From Fragum whitleyi (lineage: Eukaryota > Mollusca > Bivalvia > Cardiida > Cardiidae), in the NCBI GenBank assembly GCA_948146395.1, contig OX411543.1:55915689-55979688 (forward strand): a DNA stretch of 64,000 nt, read 5' to 3'. Below the pieces are notes generated by a model. It had not been told where the DNA came from, searched no databases, and saw only the letters and a list, made by a program, of their open reading frames with translations. Every line of letters starts with the position of its first letter. The first letter of the stretch is position 1. Below are positions 1 through 12,000 of this stretch, one piece after another. The position numbers were made by a program, and so were the translations under genes.

Positions 1-120
1 ATCCGACATATATTTTTACAAAATAGCAGACGCCGTGATAGTTTGTACCGTTAGAAACCTTAACAGGTATTCGTACAGAAACCTTTGCACTCTTTGCAAT
101 AACGCCCAGGAGACTGATAT

Positions 121-275
121 GTGCAGTATTGGAAGAAGAAAAGGAAGAAGAAGAAAAGGAAGAAGGAGAAAAGGAAGAAGAAGAAGAAGAAAGAGAGGGA
201 GAAGAAGAAGGAAAGGAAGAAGAAGAAGAAGAAGAAGAAGAAGAAGAAGAAGAAGAAGAAGAAGAAGAAGAAGAA

Positions 276-355
<80 letters not shown>

Positions 356-478
356 CGATGATGATCATGATGATGATCATGATGATGATGATCATGATGA
401 TGATGATCATGATGATGATGATCATGATGATGATCATGATGATGATGAAGAAGAAGAAGAAGAAGAAGAAGAAGAAGG
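121..478. repeat. compound microsatellite GAA/GAT/GAA
   Basis: A purine-rich GAA block (about 129-276) runs straight into a GAT block (about 277-446) and then back to GAA (447-478). In its second half the GAT block carries regularly spaced GATCAT interruptions that make small palindromes. Every reading frame through it is open and low in complexity, so the long homopolymer-like peptides here are not genes. Confidence 0.97.
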
Positions 479-754
479 AAACTATAACTGTAGTAAGATT
501 TATTTGATTGTCTCATTCCAGCAATCTGCATAACTGAAAAGCCTAACATACAGACGTAAATAGAGACACTCTTCTTTACCACGCACAGTCCTTTCAAGTA
601 TTTATCCGGAAGGTATTACTCAAGTGCATCACATCGTCATGGCTTTATTTCCACAGTTAGTTTCTACCTTATAATTATTAAAATTCTCTACGTCATTATG
701 TTATAAAAGAAACGTATCTGTTCTTCCAATTTTTGCACAAAAAAAGGTATAAAT

Positions 755-995
755 TAGAGCTTGTGCGTGACATTTCCAACAATTTCACACGTGCGCAACG
801 TTGAGACTCGGATCAGTCTGTGCGACCGCACAGTCTGATCAGAGTCCTAACTAAGCGCTCAATAGATGGCTACGGATCTAAAATTGCTCTTCACGACCAA
901 AAATTAGTTTTAATGCACTGCGAGAGTGTCAAGGCTACTCCATGTCTTTCCATCACGCACACATGAAAATGTTGGAATTGTCATGCACAGGCTCA
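755..995. mobile_element. MITE family A, copy 1 (about 40-bp inverted ends)
   Basis: The left end reads GAGCTTGTGCGTGACATTTC and the right end is its diverged inverse (complement begins GAGCCTGTGCATGACAATTC). The centre is a hairpin around GATCAGTCTGTGCGACCGCA. A second copy with the same ends and centre lies at 25604-25838. No coding capacity; a non-autonomous DNA element. Confidence 0.75.
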
Positions 996-1115
996 TTTGT
1001 AGGCGATGTATGTATAACCAATGATATTATATCCTTAGACATGAATTATCTTGGAAAATATATCATCAATTTCAAGATCTGTAAAATGTGGTACTATACA
1101 GTTCACATGTATGTT

Positions 1116-1320
1116 ACGTACTTAGTGTTTTGTATGAAAAAAGTCTAACGAGGTTGATTATTGTCGATACTCTGCCGAGGCAACGTTCAATTCCTACAAC
1201 CGAGTTGGATATTTTTTCATACAATGCACTAACTACGTATTATATTTTTCTTACTTTTATTTGCCTTGTTTTCGTCGATATTTCTAACAGAAATGCAAGT
1301 TTCTAAAAATAACCGCATTA
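1116..1320. repeat. palindromic interspersed repeat, copy 1
   Basis: 1116-1239 is an imperfect palindrome: TACGTACTTAGTG at the left and CACTAACTACGTA at the right, with a TGCCGAGGCAA centre. Similarity to the copy at 22024-22262 continues past the right arm to the shared AAATAACCGCAT, so the dispersed unit is longer than the palindrome. Confidence 0.65.
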
Positions 1321-2298
1321 TGTCATTGTTCTAAAAATATCCATGTAATATCCAAAAAGTATCATATGGGATGTTATCATACGGATATTTGTATAGTTAA
1401 ATAGATAGTAGATAAAAATATAATAATATTTAACAGCCAAGACTTGCAACTAGAGGTGTAGGTTGTCGACGTGAAAATTTGTGCTATTCAAATCTCAAAC
1501 GCCATTTGGGCAACCATTGAAGTTTTTTTCCATAATCAGCAACTGTCCGTGATAGAGGTAATTATCAAGGTGCTTATTGGCACAATTCGGTTCACTTGTG
1601 TAATCGTAAATCTTAATTTGCTTTGAAATACTAGTAACACTGTCTTATCATTGTGAAAATTTAAGTTCACTGTCTTCTTAATGTGAAAATTTAAGTTGAA
1701 TCTGAATTCTTAACTCGTTGAGATAATTTGTCTTCTTCTTTGGAGTTTTAGGAGTTTCTTTAAATTGACACACCCCTTGCCAGGGTACAATTAAAAATGC
1801 ATTTGTCTTGTGAAGTAGTGGTAGATTTTGACAAGTAGGTTCAAAGATTTTTCTTATATATTTGACCATATTTGGTCAAGTTTGGTGACTCGACAGCCTT
1901 CAACACATCACTCCTGGAAAAGATATAGAATTCTGCCCAGTAGTTTCAGCGAAGAAGATTTTTTGTATATATATATATATCCACATGGGCCATTTTGGTG
2001 ACTTGGTAGCCCTTAGCGCCCGATCCGTCCGATCAAGATTAAAAGAAGGAAACTGATCAAATGCAATTGTCCTTAGCATCACAATTCCTGGGAAGTTTGG
2101 TAAAATTCTGCCAACTTGGTTCAAATGATAAGATGTTGAAAGTAAAAGTAAACGGACTGACGGGCACACGTTGTACATTAGACAGGCCTCGACGTTAGAC
2201 CGGTTGGAATATGACCACTGGAGCTGAGAAAACATCAGAAGACAAGATACGAGACTTCCTTCGAGGCAGAATGAAGATAAATGTTTTAATATAGGGTT
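1321..2298. other. no gene seen; weak degenerate repeats
   Basis: No coding exon or RNA gene is recognised. Two diverged stretches about 170 bp apart (around 1909 and 2080, sharing TCCTGG...AATTCTGCC) suggest a decayed tandem element of the ~160-bp type seen elsewhere in the window. A short (AT)n lies near 1966-1981. Confidence 0.4.
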
Positions 2299-2409
2299 AA
2301 TTCACGTTTTTGAGGGCGTTTACATCTGCAGAGACCCGAAAATTCGCACTCGGGCGTTAAAGCACTTTGAGGGTATGCGCAAATGTTAACGCTCGAAAAA
2401 TTGTGAATT
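2299..2409. repeat. imperfect hairpin repeat
   Basis: The left arm AATTCACGTTTTTGAGGGCG is matched by an inverted, diverged right arm ending AAAAATTGTGAATT; about 24 nt per arm. Probably a small MITE relic. Confidence 0.5.
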
Positions 2410-2690
2410 GGCGCTTTTATTGCCTTCTATTTAAATATGACTGTAAACCTTTATGTATGGGCGACGAATAAGATCTCTTGGTAAATATGACTTCTTGTAT
2501 TTGTGCATGTAAAGCAAAATACCACCAATTGTATTTATATTAAAATGACTTTGCTCAATTGATGTTTATCATTAGTAAACTGAATGTTATTCAAATTACA
2601 AGTGCCTGAGTATTTATAATGATCATTACCTCATATTGTTAAAGAAGGCCTCATTGTATCGTTTGTAACAGCTTACTTCTTTAAACAAAG

Positions 2691-2750
<60 letters not shown>
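2691..2750. repeat. (ATT)20 microsatellite
   Basis: Uninterrupted ATT array of 60 bp following AACAAAG. The position, directly after about 270 bp of non-repetitive AT-rich sequence, would fit the 3' tail of a retroposon, but no body was recognised. Confidence 0.9.
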
Positions 2751-2751
<1 letters not shown>

Positions 2752-2911
2752 TAAATCAATTCTGGAGTCACAGGTCAATGCCAAACGTTGAAATTGAGCT
2801 TGTACAGAAAAAAAGCTGATACATCTATTGATTGACTTTAAACTTATTTGGCACATTTTTTTTTTTCTTCATGATTGTGTTTCATTTGAAAGATTTGAAA
2901 GAAACAGTCCC

Positions 2912-3065
<154 letters not shown>

Positions 3066-3491
3066 AATAGTAACAAACAATTTTGTCAACCAAGTACACA
3101 AATTGCTGCGCTCACTTTTAAGGCTTTGCCTTATTTCATCAATGATTAAGAGCAGTAGGGGAGACTGGGGTACTCTGGGACAAAATTTACATTTTTGTGA
3201 GTACAGCTCAAATTGTTCAGAAGACATAAGAAGTAGGACAATGTTTGGGAATACTTTTCAGCATCCACTTATTAACTGGGCTCTATAAAAAGAGCCTCAG
3301 ACATACAAAAAGGGCTCTTATTTGAAGAAGAGGCATTCCACATTAAATTTTTTTCTTCATATTGAAGACAAATTCATTGAAGTCTAGCTCCCGCAAGAAC
3401 TGTTTTTGAGTCGATATTTGAAGATTCAAAGATTGACACTCCAAATTTCGAGACAATAACAGGACTACCACATTGACTTGAGATTCACTTA

Positions 3492-3680
3492 ACAGCCATA
3501 ATAGCGCACTTGGTAGCCCGTCGGACCATCGGACTGTCAATCTAGAGACTCCAGGTTCGATCCCCAACAACAGCATCCTTTCTGACTTTTTGTCTCTTAA
3601 AAATGGGTTGATAACCGTAGACCTATGTGGGATAGAAGCCTGGGCCTAGGAAAGGATCAATGACGATTTGTGTGGTATGC
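3492..3680 (+). mobile_element. tRNA-headed SINE, partial, diverged
   Basis: Pol III A-box-like TAGCGCACTTGGTAG and B-box-like GGTTCGATCCC are followed by the family body (GGGTTGATAACCGTAGACCT). The 3' tail is missing or too diverged. It lies inside the 2.4-kb inverted-repeat element. Confidence 0.75.
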
Positions 3681-5163
3681 ATTTCTGTAGACATTATTAA
3701 AATGTTCTAGAAAACATTTTATCAGTGTACAAGGGGCCAGATAACATAAATCATGAAATTGGGTAAATTCTTACATATAATAAAACAGGTCACAAAAAAT
3801 GATTACATCTAGATTTTCGAAGATGTAAAATCAAACATTTTATTCAGTATGCATTAGGCTACAGTTAATAACACAGAGAAATTGACAAGATGAATTATTT
3901 TGGAATGATTTGGGATTGATATTGAATGAGTGAGTGGAGCGAGCTTTAAGTGAAATTAAAGGGATGTAATCCAATATTGTATTGAGATGTATTAACTCCC
4001 TTTCATATAATATGCCAATAAGTTCTATAAATAGCTTCCTATTTCTTCAAGAACCTGTCAGAAGCTTTAAATTTCAATTGTGTCAGTGAAATTGCAATTT
4101 AGTTCTTGCCTTATTCAATTTGAAGGTAGTTGTTGATCTTACCTCTTTTATTTATTTTGAGCGTTTTTGAATGATTTGAGTGAGTGTTCGGAATGAATGA
4201 GTCGAGCAATCAGTGAGCAATTAAAAATGCTTTTGATTGAAATGAATGTCAACTTCATGATGTTACTAACTATACCAGTGCTTAAATATTGCTAGTTTTT
4301 TCATACCCAGGAGTCATTGGCCCCTCAACTTTGAATTGCTAGGGATAAAAACTGTAACTAAAAGGGCCTAAAACAAGAAAACAAGTTTATGATCGATAAG
4401 AAGCTACACTATCCCAAAGAACTACCCTATCCCAAAGTTATAAGTACTCCGATTGGAAATATGAATATATTTTAGTGAAATCATAGTAGCAACTTGAATC
4501 TACTAGTATGTGAAATAGATAGGATAATCAATTTATGATTTAATGCCTATTCTATTTTCCAAAATGTACTGACTAGATGCAGCTCAAAGCAAATTCTTTA
4601 CACAGCGATGTACTGACAAATTAACAAAATCTACAGCCTAATTCACCAACAAGACCTAGTAATCAGAAATTTATCTTGATATCATTGGAGTAAAGATAAA
4701 TATTAAGCGAAAACTCTTGCTTCTACTGCAGAGTCAATAAATTATCTGTTCACCATGATTTTACATATTGGCCTCTTTGAAGACTTTGTTGATAATTTCT
4801 AAGAACTTGAAGTTCGATAAAATGCCCAAAATACTTTGACTGTTGGTACAAAGTGGAAGGGTTAATTGAAAAGTCATGAGTCAAGGTGTCTTCAAAGATA
4901 TTTTGGGCACATTGTTTAGAAAATTGATATCTTATCTTCGGCCTTTGACAAACGCATTGTTTTTGAAGGCAGAGTAAGATTTCCTTTCCAATTAACTGAT
5001 GAAAAAATCTGCATCAGTCGAAGATGAAGAATATGCTAAAACTTGATTAACATATCTATGATACAGAAGTTTATAAATGAATTTAAAGCCATTCATTGAA
5101 TAAAAAATGATTCTAAAGCAAATATGAGATCACACATCCATGGAAGATCATGTAAAAGGACAG

Positions 5164-5228
5164 TGGGGTACTCTGGGACACTGTCCCAGGGTACCCCAAA
5201 TGCAATGTCCCAGAGTACCCCAACCCGT
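5164..5228. repeat. internal palindrome of the 2.4-kb element
   Basis: TGGGGTACTCTGGGACA is followed one base later by its inverse TGTCCCAGGGTACCCCA (one mismatch), and then by another TGTCCCAGAGTACCCCA. These repeat the terminal motif of the surrounding element, which suggests nesting or an internal rearrangement. Confidence 0.8.
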
Positions 5229-6067
5229 CCCTGCAAAAGTAAATGAATGTAGTTTTAAAAATATGTATAACACAGCAGTTATCAATATGTCATATCTTAG
5301 TTAATATACAGTACTACATCAATGACTAACAAGAAATAGAAGGCAGTTTAAGTTGACAAAGTATGAAGAAAGTATTGTTATTTTGCAAAATTTACTTTCA
5401 GTTGAGAAAATCTCATTTAAGATTGGAAATATTTCAAAATTTCGTTTTACAGCCATAAAACTTTTGTAGGGTAAGAAGTTTGTGTGGATCACTATTCTGT
5501 GTGAATCTGAATAAAATCAAATCACACAAAGTACCTAAAAACACAAGTGTCCCACTGTACCCCATGTCCCAGAGTACCCCAGTCTCCCCTACCGGGCTAC
5601 ATCCACGATGAGATTAAATAAAAGTAGTAAATTTTGCATTTTATACTCTTAATACTATATATCTTATAGCATTCTGATTAATATTAAAACTTTCTACCTA
5701 TGTGAATAAAAAAAAAGAGAAAAAAAAAATAGCAAATAATATTGACTAAGAATGACATTTACGATTATTGTAAATGCTGCTTTTGCTTTCTTTCTTAAGA
5801 TTAAATATACAATTGTCACTATTATTTTTCACTTTGTTTTTTGTATCATACGGTAACTTTTGTATATGATGATCATAAGCTATATAATTATGGTACTTTG
5901 TGGTCAAGAAAAGCTCTAGATTGGTGCCGCTGTCGACAATTATAAAAGCCTTCATACATGAGTCGACAGTAGGACCAGCATAAAAAAGCTCCAGTCTATC
6001 AGATAAGGGAGGTCACTCTGTTAAACTAGTAACCGGAAACAAGTGGCATCTTTGCTAAACCATTGAA

Positions 6068-6071
6068 ATGG
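6068..6071 (+). CDS. KRTCAP2: KRTCAP2 exon 1 (proposed: start codon plus one base)
   Basis: Exon 2 opens with CT and needs a preceding G to make the second codon GCT, so exon 1 must end in ATGG or similar. The sequence GAAATGG followed by the good donor GTAAGA sits at 6065-6077, with purine at -3 and G at +4. It is the best such site seen upstream, but it is 14.8 kb away and could be a coincidence. Confidence 0.45.
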
Positions 6072-9000
6072 GTAAGATATTCTTCAAATCTGTGCAAAAC
6101 ATTAAATTTGACAAGCTCCCAAGTGTTTCGACTAAGTCAAACATGACATAAGATATTTATTCAGTTGTGTTGCTCTCTTTTCCTTGCTAGCACTACTGTA
6201 AAGTCAACATCGGCCCGATGATCGGGTCAACGTAGCCTTGAGACCCCCCCATAGTAGCTACTGGTCAGAGACCAATTCTCGCCAAGTACCAGTTCTCGCC
6301 AACTGCACATTTTCACAGTAAAGACGCAATATTCATTCATATTAAATCATTTTCTGATTAAAAGAAGTTCTCGTCAACATAATATGTAATTTAGAAGGAT
6401 TTCCTTTCCGTCTTCACCGAGAAAAAGGGGTGGTGGGGAGAACTGGTATTTGGCGAGAATTGGTCTCCAACCAGTAGGCTCCTGTATTCGATCATACTTA
6501 TTTTTTGGGGTCAAAAAGGTCCACTATCAGAGTTGACCAAAGAGGCCCAGTCTTAAATGACAGATATGCCTATAAATACTGACCTGCAATGCTTCAAATA
6601 CAGTCAACTGGCAAATAGCGGATCACTAGTGAGAACTTTGTTGATTATTTTTCAAAGAAACGTGACAGAATCCCGATTTTGGTCTTAGGAGGCAATAAAA
6701 TTTGTACACTTTGAAGTGCAACATACATCTTTAGTCAATCAATCAACACAGTTGCATCGTGGGGGAAATAGTAGTATACGTAAATTAGCCATTTCCGGAT
6801 CAATTTGGCCAATAGCGGATCACGTGATAAGATGACTCTGGGGGCTGTCTCAAAATGATTTTGACCTGTCATCACTGTCAAACCAACATGCTTTCTACCG
6901 TTAGATGTAATTTTTACAATAATTTTGTCATTCCAATATTAATTGAGTAGGACAAACGAAATCATTGAGCAGACAGTTATTTATTAAGCTTCTTACAACA
7001 CAAATGAACTAATAATCAACATATTGATTGATTGATTGATTGATTGGAGTTTAACGCCGCTTTCAACATTATTTCAGTTATATCGCGGCGGCTATAGCAC
7101 CTAACAATGGATTCCTGGTATCTCTCTCACCAGTACAACCATTACACCCTTTCCTAGCCTTCAGCTACTATCTCACATAGGTCTACGATTATCAACCCAT
7201 TGGTGAGAGACAAATCGTCGGAAAGAATGAGTGCCGCCGTCGGGGATCGAACTCGGGATCAATATATTGAAGACTTAACCGTCTAAAAGATGTATAAAAC
7301 CAAAGGATTTTATATATTTCATCAATCCAAACTCAAGGCTTTTCCCAAGATCTTTGGGAAAAGGCCCCTAGCATTTAGTTGGGAAAAAATTATCGAAAAA
7401 ATGCAATTTGGGGATTTTTTCATGTAAGACTGTTTGGGTTTATTTTTGCTTGTAATGTATAAATTTTCTTTAAAAAAGCTTATTCTTAAAATTTTTAAAG
7501 CTAACAATGCACATATTCATACTCCCAACTTACAAATATGTCAGAAATAAGTTGTTTGGTTAAATCCATTTCATTAAATTGGGAAATTTTCTCCAAATTG
7601 GGAAAACATTTGGGGCCTTTATTGGGCCCCTGAGAGATAGCAGAAAAAGCCCTGAAACTTAAACTACGTTTATAGACTGGTTTTTTGACTGCATCAATTT
7701 GAATTTGTAATATTCCATCAATTGCCTTCTGTGTAAGGAACATTGTAACAAACTGTTACATGTAATCCTATCATTTTTCATTTTCCAATTCCTGATTATT
7801 CAAATCATAAAATTATCATATGTTTCAGTATCTACCCATTTACATATAACACAATTTTGGGCTGGTTGAAATTAAAAAAAAAATGTACCAGAATTTTAAA
7901 GTATCACTTTTTTATACGCCCGTCGAAGACGGGACGTATTATGGGATCACCCGTGGCGTCCGGCGTCCGGTTGTCCGGGCGTCCGGGTGTCCGGGCGTCC
8001 GGCGGCGTCCACTTCTTTGTCCGGAGCATAACTCTGTCACTTGAAGTCCGATTGACTTCAAACTTGGCAATTATATTCTTCTCATCATTGCGGAGTGCAG
8101 TGCACAAGAACCATAACTCTACCTGGCCTATTTTTTGAGTTATTGCCCTTTGTTGTTTTTCAGACTTGAATCTTGTCCGGAGTGTATCTCTTAAAGTATT
8201 ATAGCTAGGATCATGAAACTTCATGGGTGTATAGACCTCACCAAGGGGGAGTGCAGTGCACAAGAACCATAACTCTACCTGGCCTATTTTTTGAGTTATT
8301 GCCCTTTGTTGTTTTTCATACTAGAATCTTGTCCGGAGTATATCTCTAAAAGTATAATAGCTAGGATAATGAACCTTCATGGGTGTATAGATCTCACCAA
8401 GGGGGAGTGCAGTGCACAAGAACCATAACTCTACCTGGCCTATTTTTTGAGTTATTGCCCTTTGTTGTTTTTCATACTAGAATATTGTCCTGAGTTTATC
8501 TCTAAAAGTATAATAGCTAGGATCATGAAACTTCATGGATGTATAGATCTTACCAAGTGGGGGTGCAGTGCACAAGAACCATAACTCTACCTGGCCTATT
8601 TTTTGAGTTATTGCCCTTTGTTGTTTTTCAGAATTGAATCTTGTCCGGAGTATATCTGTAAAAGTATAATAGCTAGGATCATGAAACTTCATGGGTGTAT
8701 AGATCTCACCAAGGGGGAGTGCAGTGCACAAGAACCACAACTCTACCTGGCCTATTTTTTGAGTTATTGCCCTTTGTTTTTTTTAAGACTTGAATCTTGT
8801 CCGAAGTATATCTCTTAAAGTTTATTAGTTAGGATCACGAAACTTCATGGATGTATAGATCTCACCAAGCGGAGGTGCAGTGCACAAGAACCATAACTCT
8901 ACCTGGCCTATTTTTTCAGTTATTGCCCTTTGTTGTTTTTCAGACTTGAATCTTGTCTGGAGTATATCTCTAAAAGTATAATAGCTAGGATCATGAAATT

Positions 9001-12000
9001 GCATGGGTGTATAGATCTAACCAAGGGCCAGTGCAGTGTACAATAACCATAATTCTACCTAGCCTATTTTTTTAGTTATTGCCCTTTGTTGTTTTTCAGA
9101 CTTGAATCTTGTCCGGAGTATATCTGTAAAAGTATAATAGCTAGGATCATGAAACTTCATGGGTGTATAGATGTCATCAAGGGGGAGTGCAGTGCACAAG
9201 AACCATAACTCTACCTGGCCTATTTTTTGAGTTATTGCCCTTTGTTGTTTTTCAGACTTGAATCTTGTCCGGAGTATATCTGTAAAAGTATAATAGCTAG
9301 GATAATGAAACTACATGGGTGCAAAAAATATTCATTCAAAATAATCTCAGTTCTATTCAATCCCCCAGTTAATACTAAGCAGTGTGACGGGCGTATCTTG
9401 TGACAATTTGGCACCTTGTTTCAGTTATGGATATTGAAAATATGGACCTTTTCAGTTGAAACCATTGGAGAGAAATAGAAATCACTTGTAAACTTGCAAC
9501 TAGAATGACAGTTCTAACCACCTACCTGTTACCAGATAAAATTTTCACTTCATAACTATAGCTTGATCAAAGCTGTCGTTACGAGATTTTAGAATAACAA
9601 CGACGGCATGTATTGTTAAAAAAACTCTTATTATTCTAGGTAGAAATTAGCATGGGAAACAAAAAGTAATTTGTTACAACCAAATTGTCATGTACACTTT
9701 GTTTTCCTGGCCCATGCCAAGCATGGTTTAGAAATCCATATATGTTTGCACTTATCCTTGCGGCAAAGCATTTATTTTGTTTTGCGATATAGTGAATCAA
9801 AACACTTATTTAGAGCATTTTTATTGCAGAACCCTCTGGTATTGTTGACATCTGTGCCTTTAACTTATTTTCATGATGTAACTGTATCAAATTTTGATAG
9901 AGGCTGCAGACAACTGGTGGGAAGTGATGGGGCCTTAAACATACTTGATGAAATAAAATCTTTAAAGAAATTGTGTGTGGCAAGCAACCGAGGCTTCTTT
10001 TATAGTCCTGTTTTCTTTTTTAAACAAGAGGCCCAAGAGGGCCTGTATCGCTCCACTGGCTTAAAATCTCAAGATTTGAAAGAGAGATATTGCAAATAGA
10101 AGGTAATGAAAGTGAACAACATTCAGAAGGAATTCAGACTTTTTCTAGGTTGAAACTGACTTATGAAGGAATGAACTTAATTAACTTATATGTAAAATTA
10201 CAAGAAAGAAAACTATTTAGATGTAGATTGAAACCAGAGGACCAGAATGGCCCTAAACCGCTCACCTGAATTTTATTGATCAAGTGGATCTCATCCAATT
10301 CAAATTTCTTGAACATCTTTAGATGAGGGTCACCAAAGGAACATTCTGGTAAAGTTTCATTAAAATTGGCCTAATGGTTCAGGAGGAGAGGTCATTCAAA
10401 AATTTCGGGGTCAAAATAAGCCCCGCCATGCCACATCTATGTTTGGGGGTCAATCCAAATTTCTTGAACAACTTTAGATAAGGGTCACCAAAGGAACATC
10501 CTAATAAAGTTTCATTGAAATTTGCCCAATGGTTTAGGAGGAGATGAGGTTCAAAGATTTCAGGGTCAAAATAAGCCCCGCCCTGCCACGCCCATATTTG
10601 GGGGTCAATCCAAATTTCTTGAACAACTTTAGAAGAGGGTCAACCAAGGAACATTCTGGTAAAGTTTCATTGAAAATGGCCAAAAGGTTTGGGAGGAGAT
10701 GGCGTTCAAAGATTTCGGGGTCAAAATAAGCCCTGCCCTGCCACGCCCATATTTGGGGGTCAATCCAAATTTCTTGAACAACTTTAGAAGAGGGTCACCC
10801 AAGGAACATTCTTGTGAAGTTTCATTGAAATAGGCCCAATGGTTTGGGAGGAGATGTCGTTCAAAGATTTCGGGGTCAAAATAAGCCCCGCCCTGCCACG
10901 CCCATATTTGGAGGTCAATCCAAATTTCTTGAACAACTTTAGAAGAGGGTCACCCAAGGAACATTCTGGTAAAGTTTCATTGAAATTGGCCCAATGGTTT
11001 GGGAGGAGATGTCGTTCAAAGATTTAGGGGTCAAAATAAGCCCCGCCCTGCCACGCCCCTATTTGGGGGTCAATCCAAATTTCTTGAACCACTTTAGAAG
11101 AGGGTCACCCAAGGAACATTCTGGTAAAGTTTCATTGAAATTGGCCCAATGGTTTGGGAGGAGATGTCGTTCAAAGATTTCGGTGTCAAAATAAGCCCCG
11201 CCCTGCCACGCCCATACTTGGGGGTCAATCCAAATTTCTTGAACAACTTTAGAAGAGGGTCACCCAAGGAACATTCTGGTAAAGTTTCATTGAAATTGGC
11301 CCAATGGTTCGGGAGGAGATGTCGTTCAAAGATTTCGGGGTCAAAATAAGCCCTGCCCTGCCACGCCCATATTTGGGGGTCAATCCAAATTTCTTGAACA
11401 ACTTTAGAAGAGGGTCAACCAAGGAACATTCTGGTAAAGTTTCATTGAAATTGGCCCAATGGTTTGGGAGGAGATGTCGTTCAAAGATTTCGGGGTCAAA
11501 ATAAGCCCTGCCCTGCCACGCCCATATTTGGGGGTCAATCCAAATTTTTTGAACAACTTTAAAAGAGGGTCACCCAAGGAACATTCTGGCCAAGTTTTGT
11601 CAAAATCCACCCATTGGTTTAGGAGGAGAAGATGTTTAAAGAAAAGTTTACGCACGCACGCACGCACGGACGCACGGACGCACGACGGACACCTCGCCAT
11701 GACAATAGCTCGCTGGCCTTCGGCCAGTGGAGCTAAAAAAGTATCTAAGTATCTTTAAAACAATAGAGTTGTAGATCGATTGAAAATGATAAAATAATAC
11801 CCAAAAAGCAATTACTTTTCTAACCACCATAATTTGGGCAAATTTTTCAAAATTTTCAACACTTTTTTCCCTCTGGTTTGATACATTTATATAGGTAGAG
11901 AATCTGATATCTATGGCCAGATACTTCTGTAATCTCCTAACTACCACCTTTTTCATTCAAGACGTAGATCTAGTTAAGGTATTTTTGGAAAAAAACTACC

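Larger units (their letters stand above)
3155..5592. mobile_element. 2.4-kb element with perfect 28-bp inverted ends
   Basis: Positions 3155-3182 (starts GTAGGGGAGACTGGGGTACT) and 5565-5592 are exact inverse complements over 28 bp. The interior codes for nothing recognisable and carries a SINE fragment (3492-3680). Copies of the terminal GGGGTACTCTGGGACA motif recur inside at 5164-5216 in both orientations. I see no convincing target-site duplication. Probably a non-autonomous DNA transposon, possibly two nested copies. Confidence 0.75.

Noticed and set aside
16..597. Long Leu/His-, Asp- or Lys-rich open frames
   Set aside because: All are translations of the GAA/GAT microsatellite; every frame is open for the same reason.
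9671..10099. 142-codon open frame
   Set aside because: No domain, no repeat partner; it overlaps the start of a transposable element and lies in an intron of KRTCAP2 on the same strand.
10544..11758. Series of 61-99 residue open frames repeating the same peptide
   Set aside because: Spacing equals the 155-bp repeat unit; the frames come from the array of a non-coding element.
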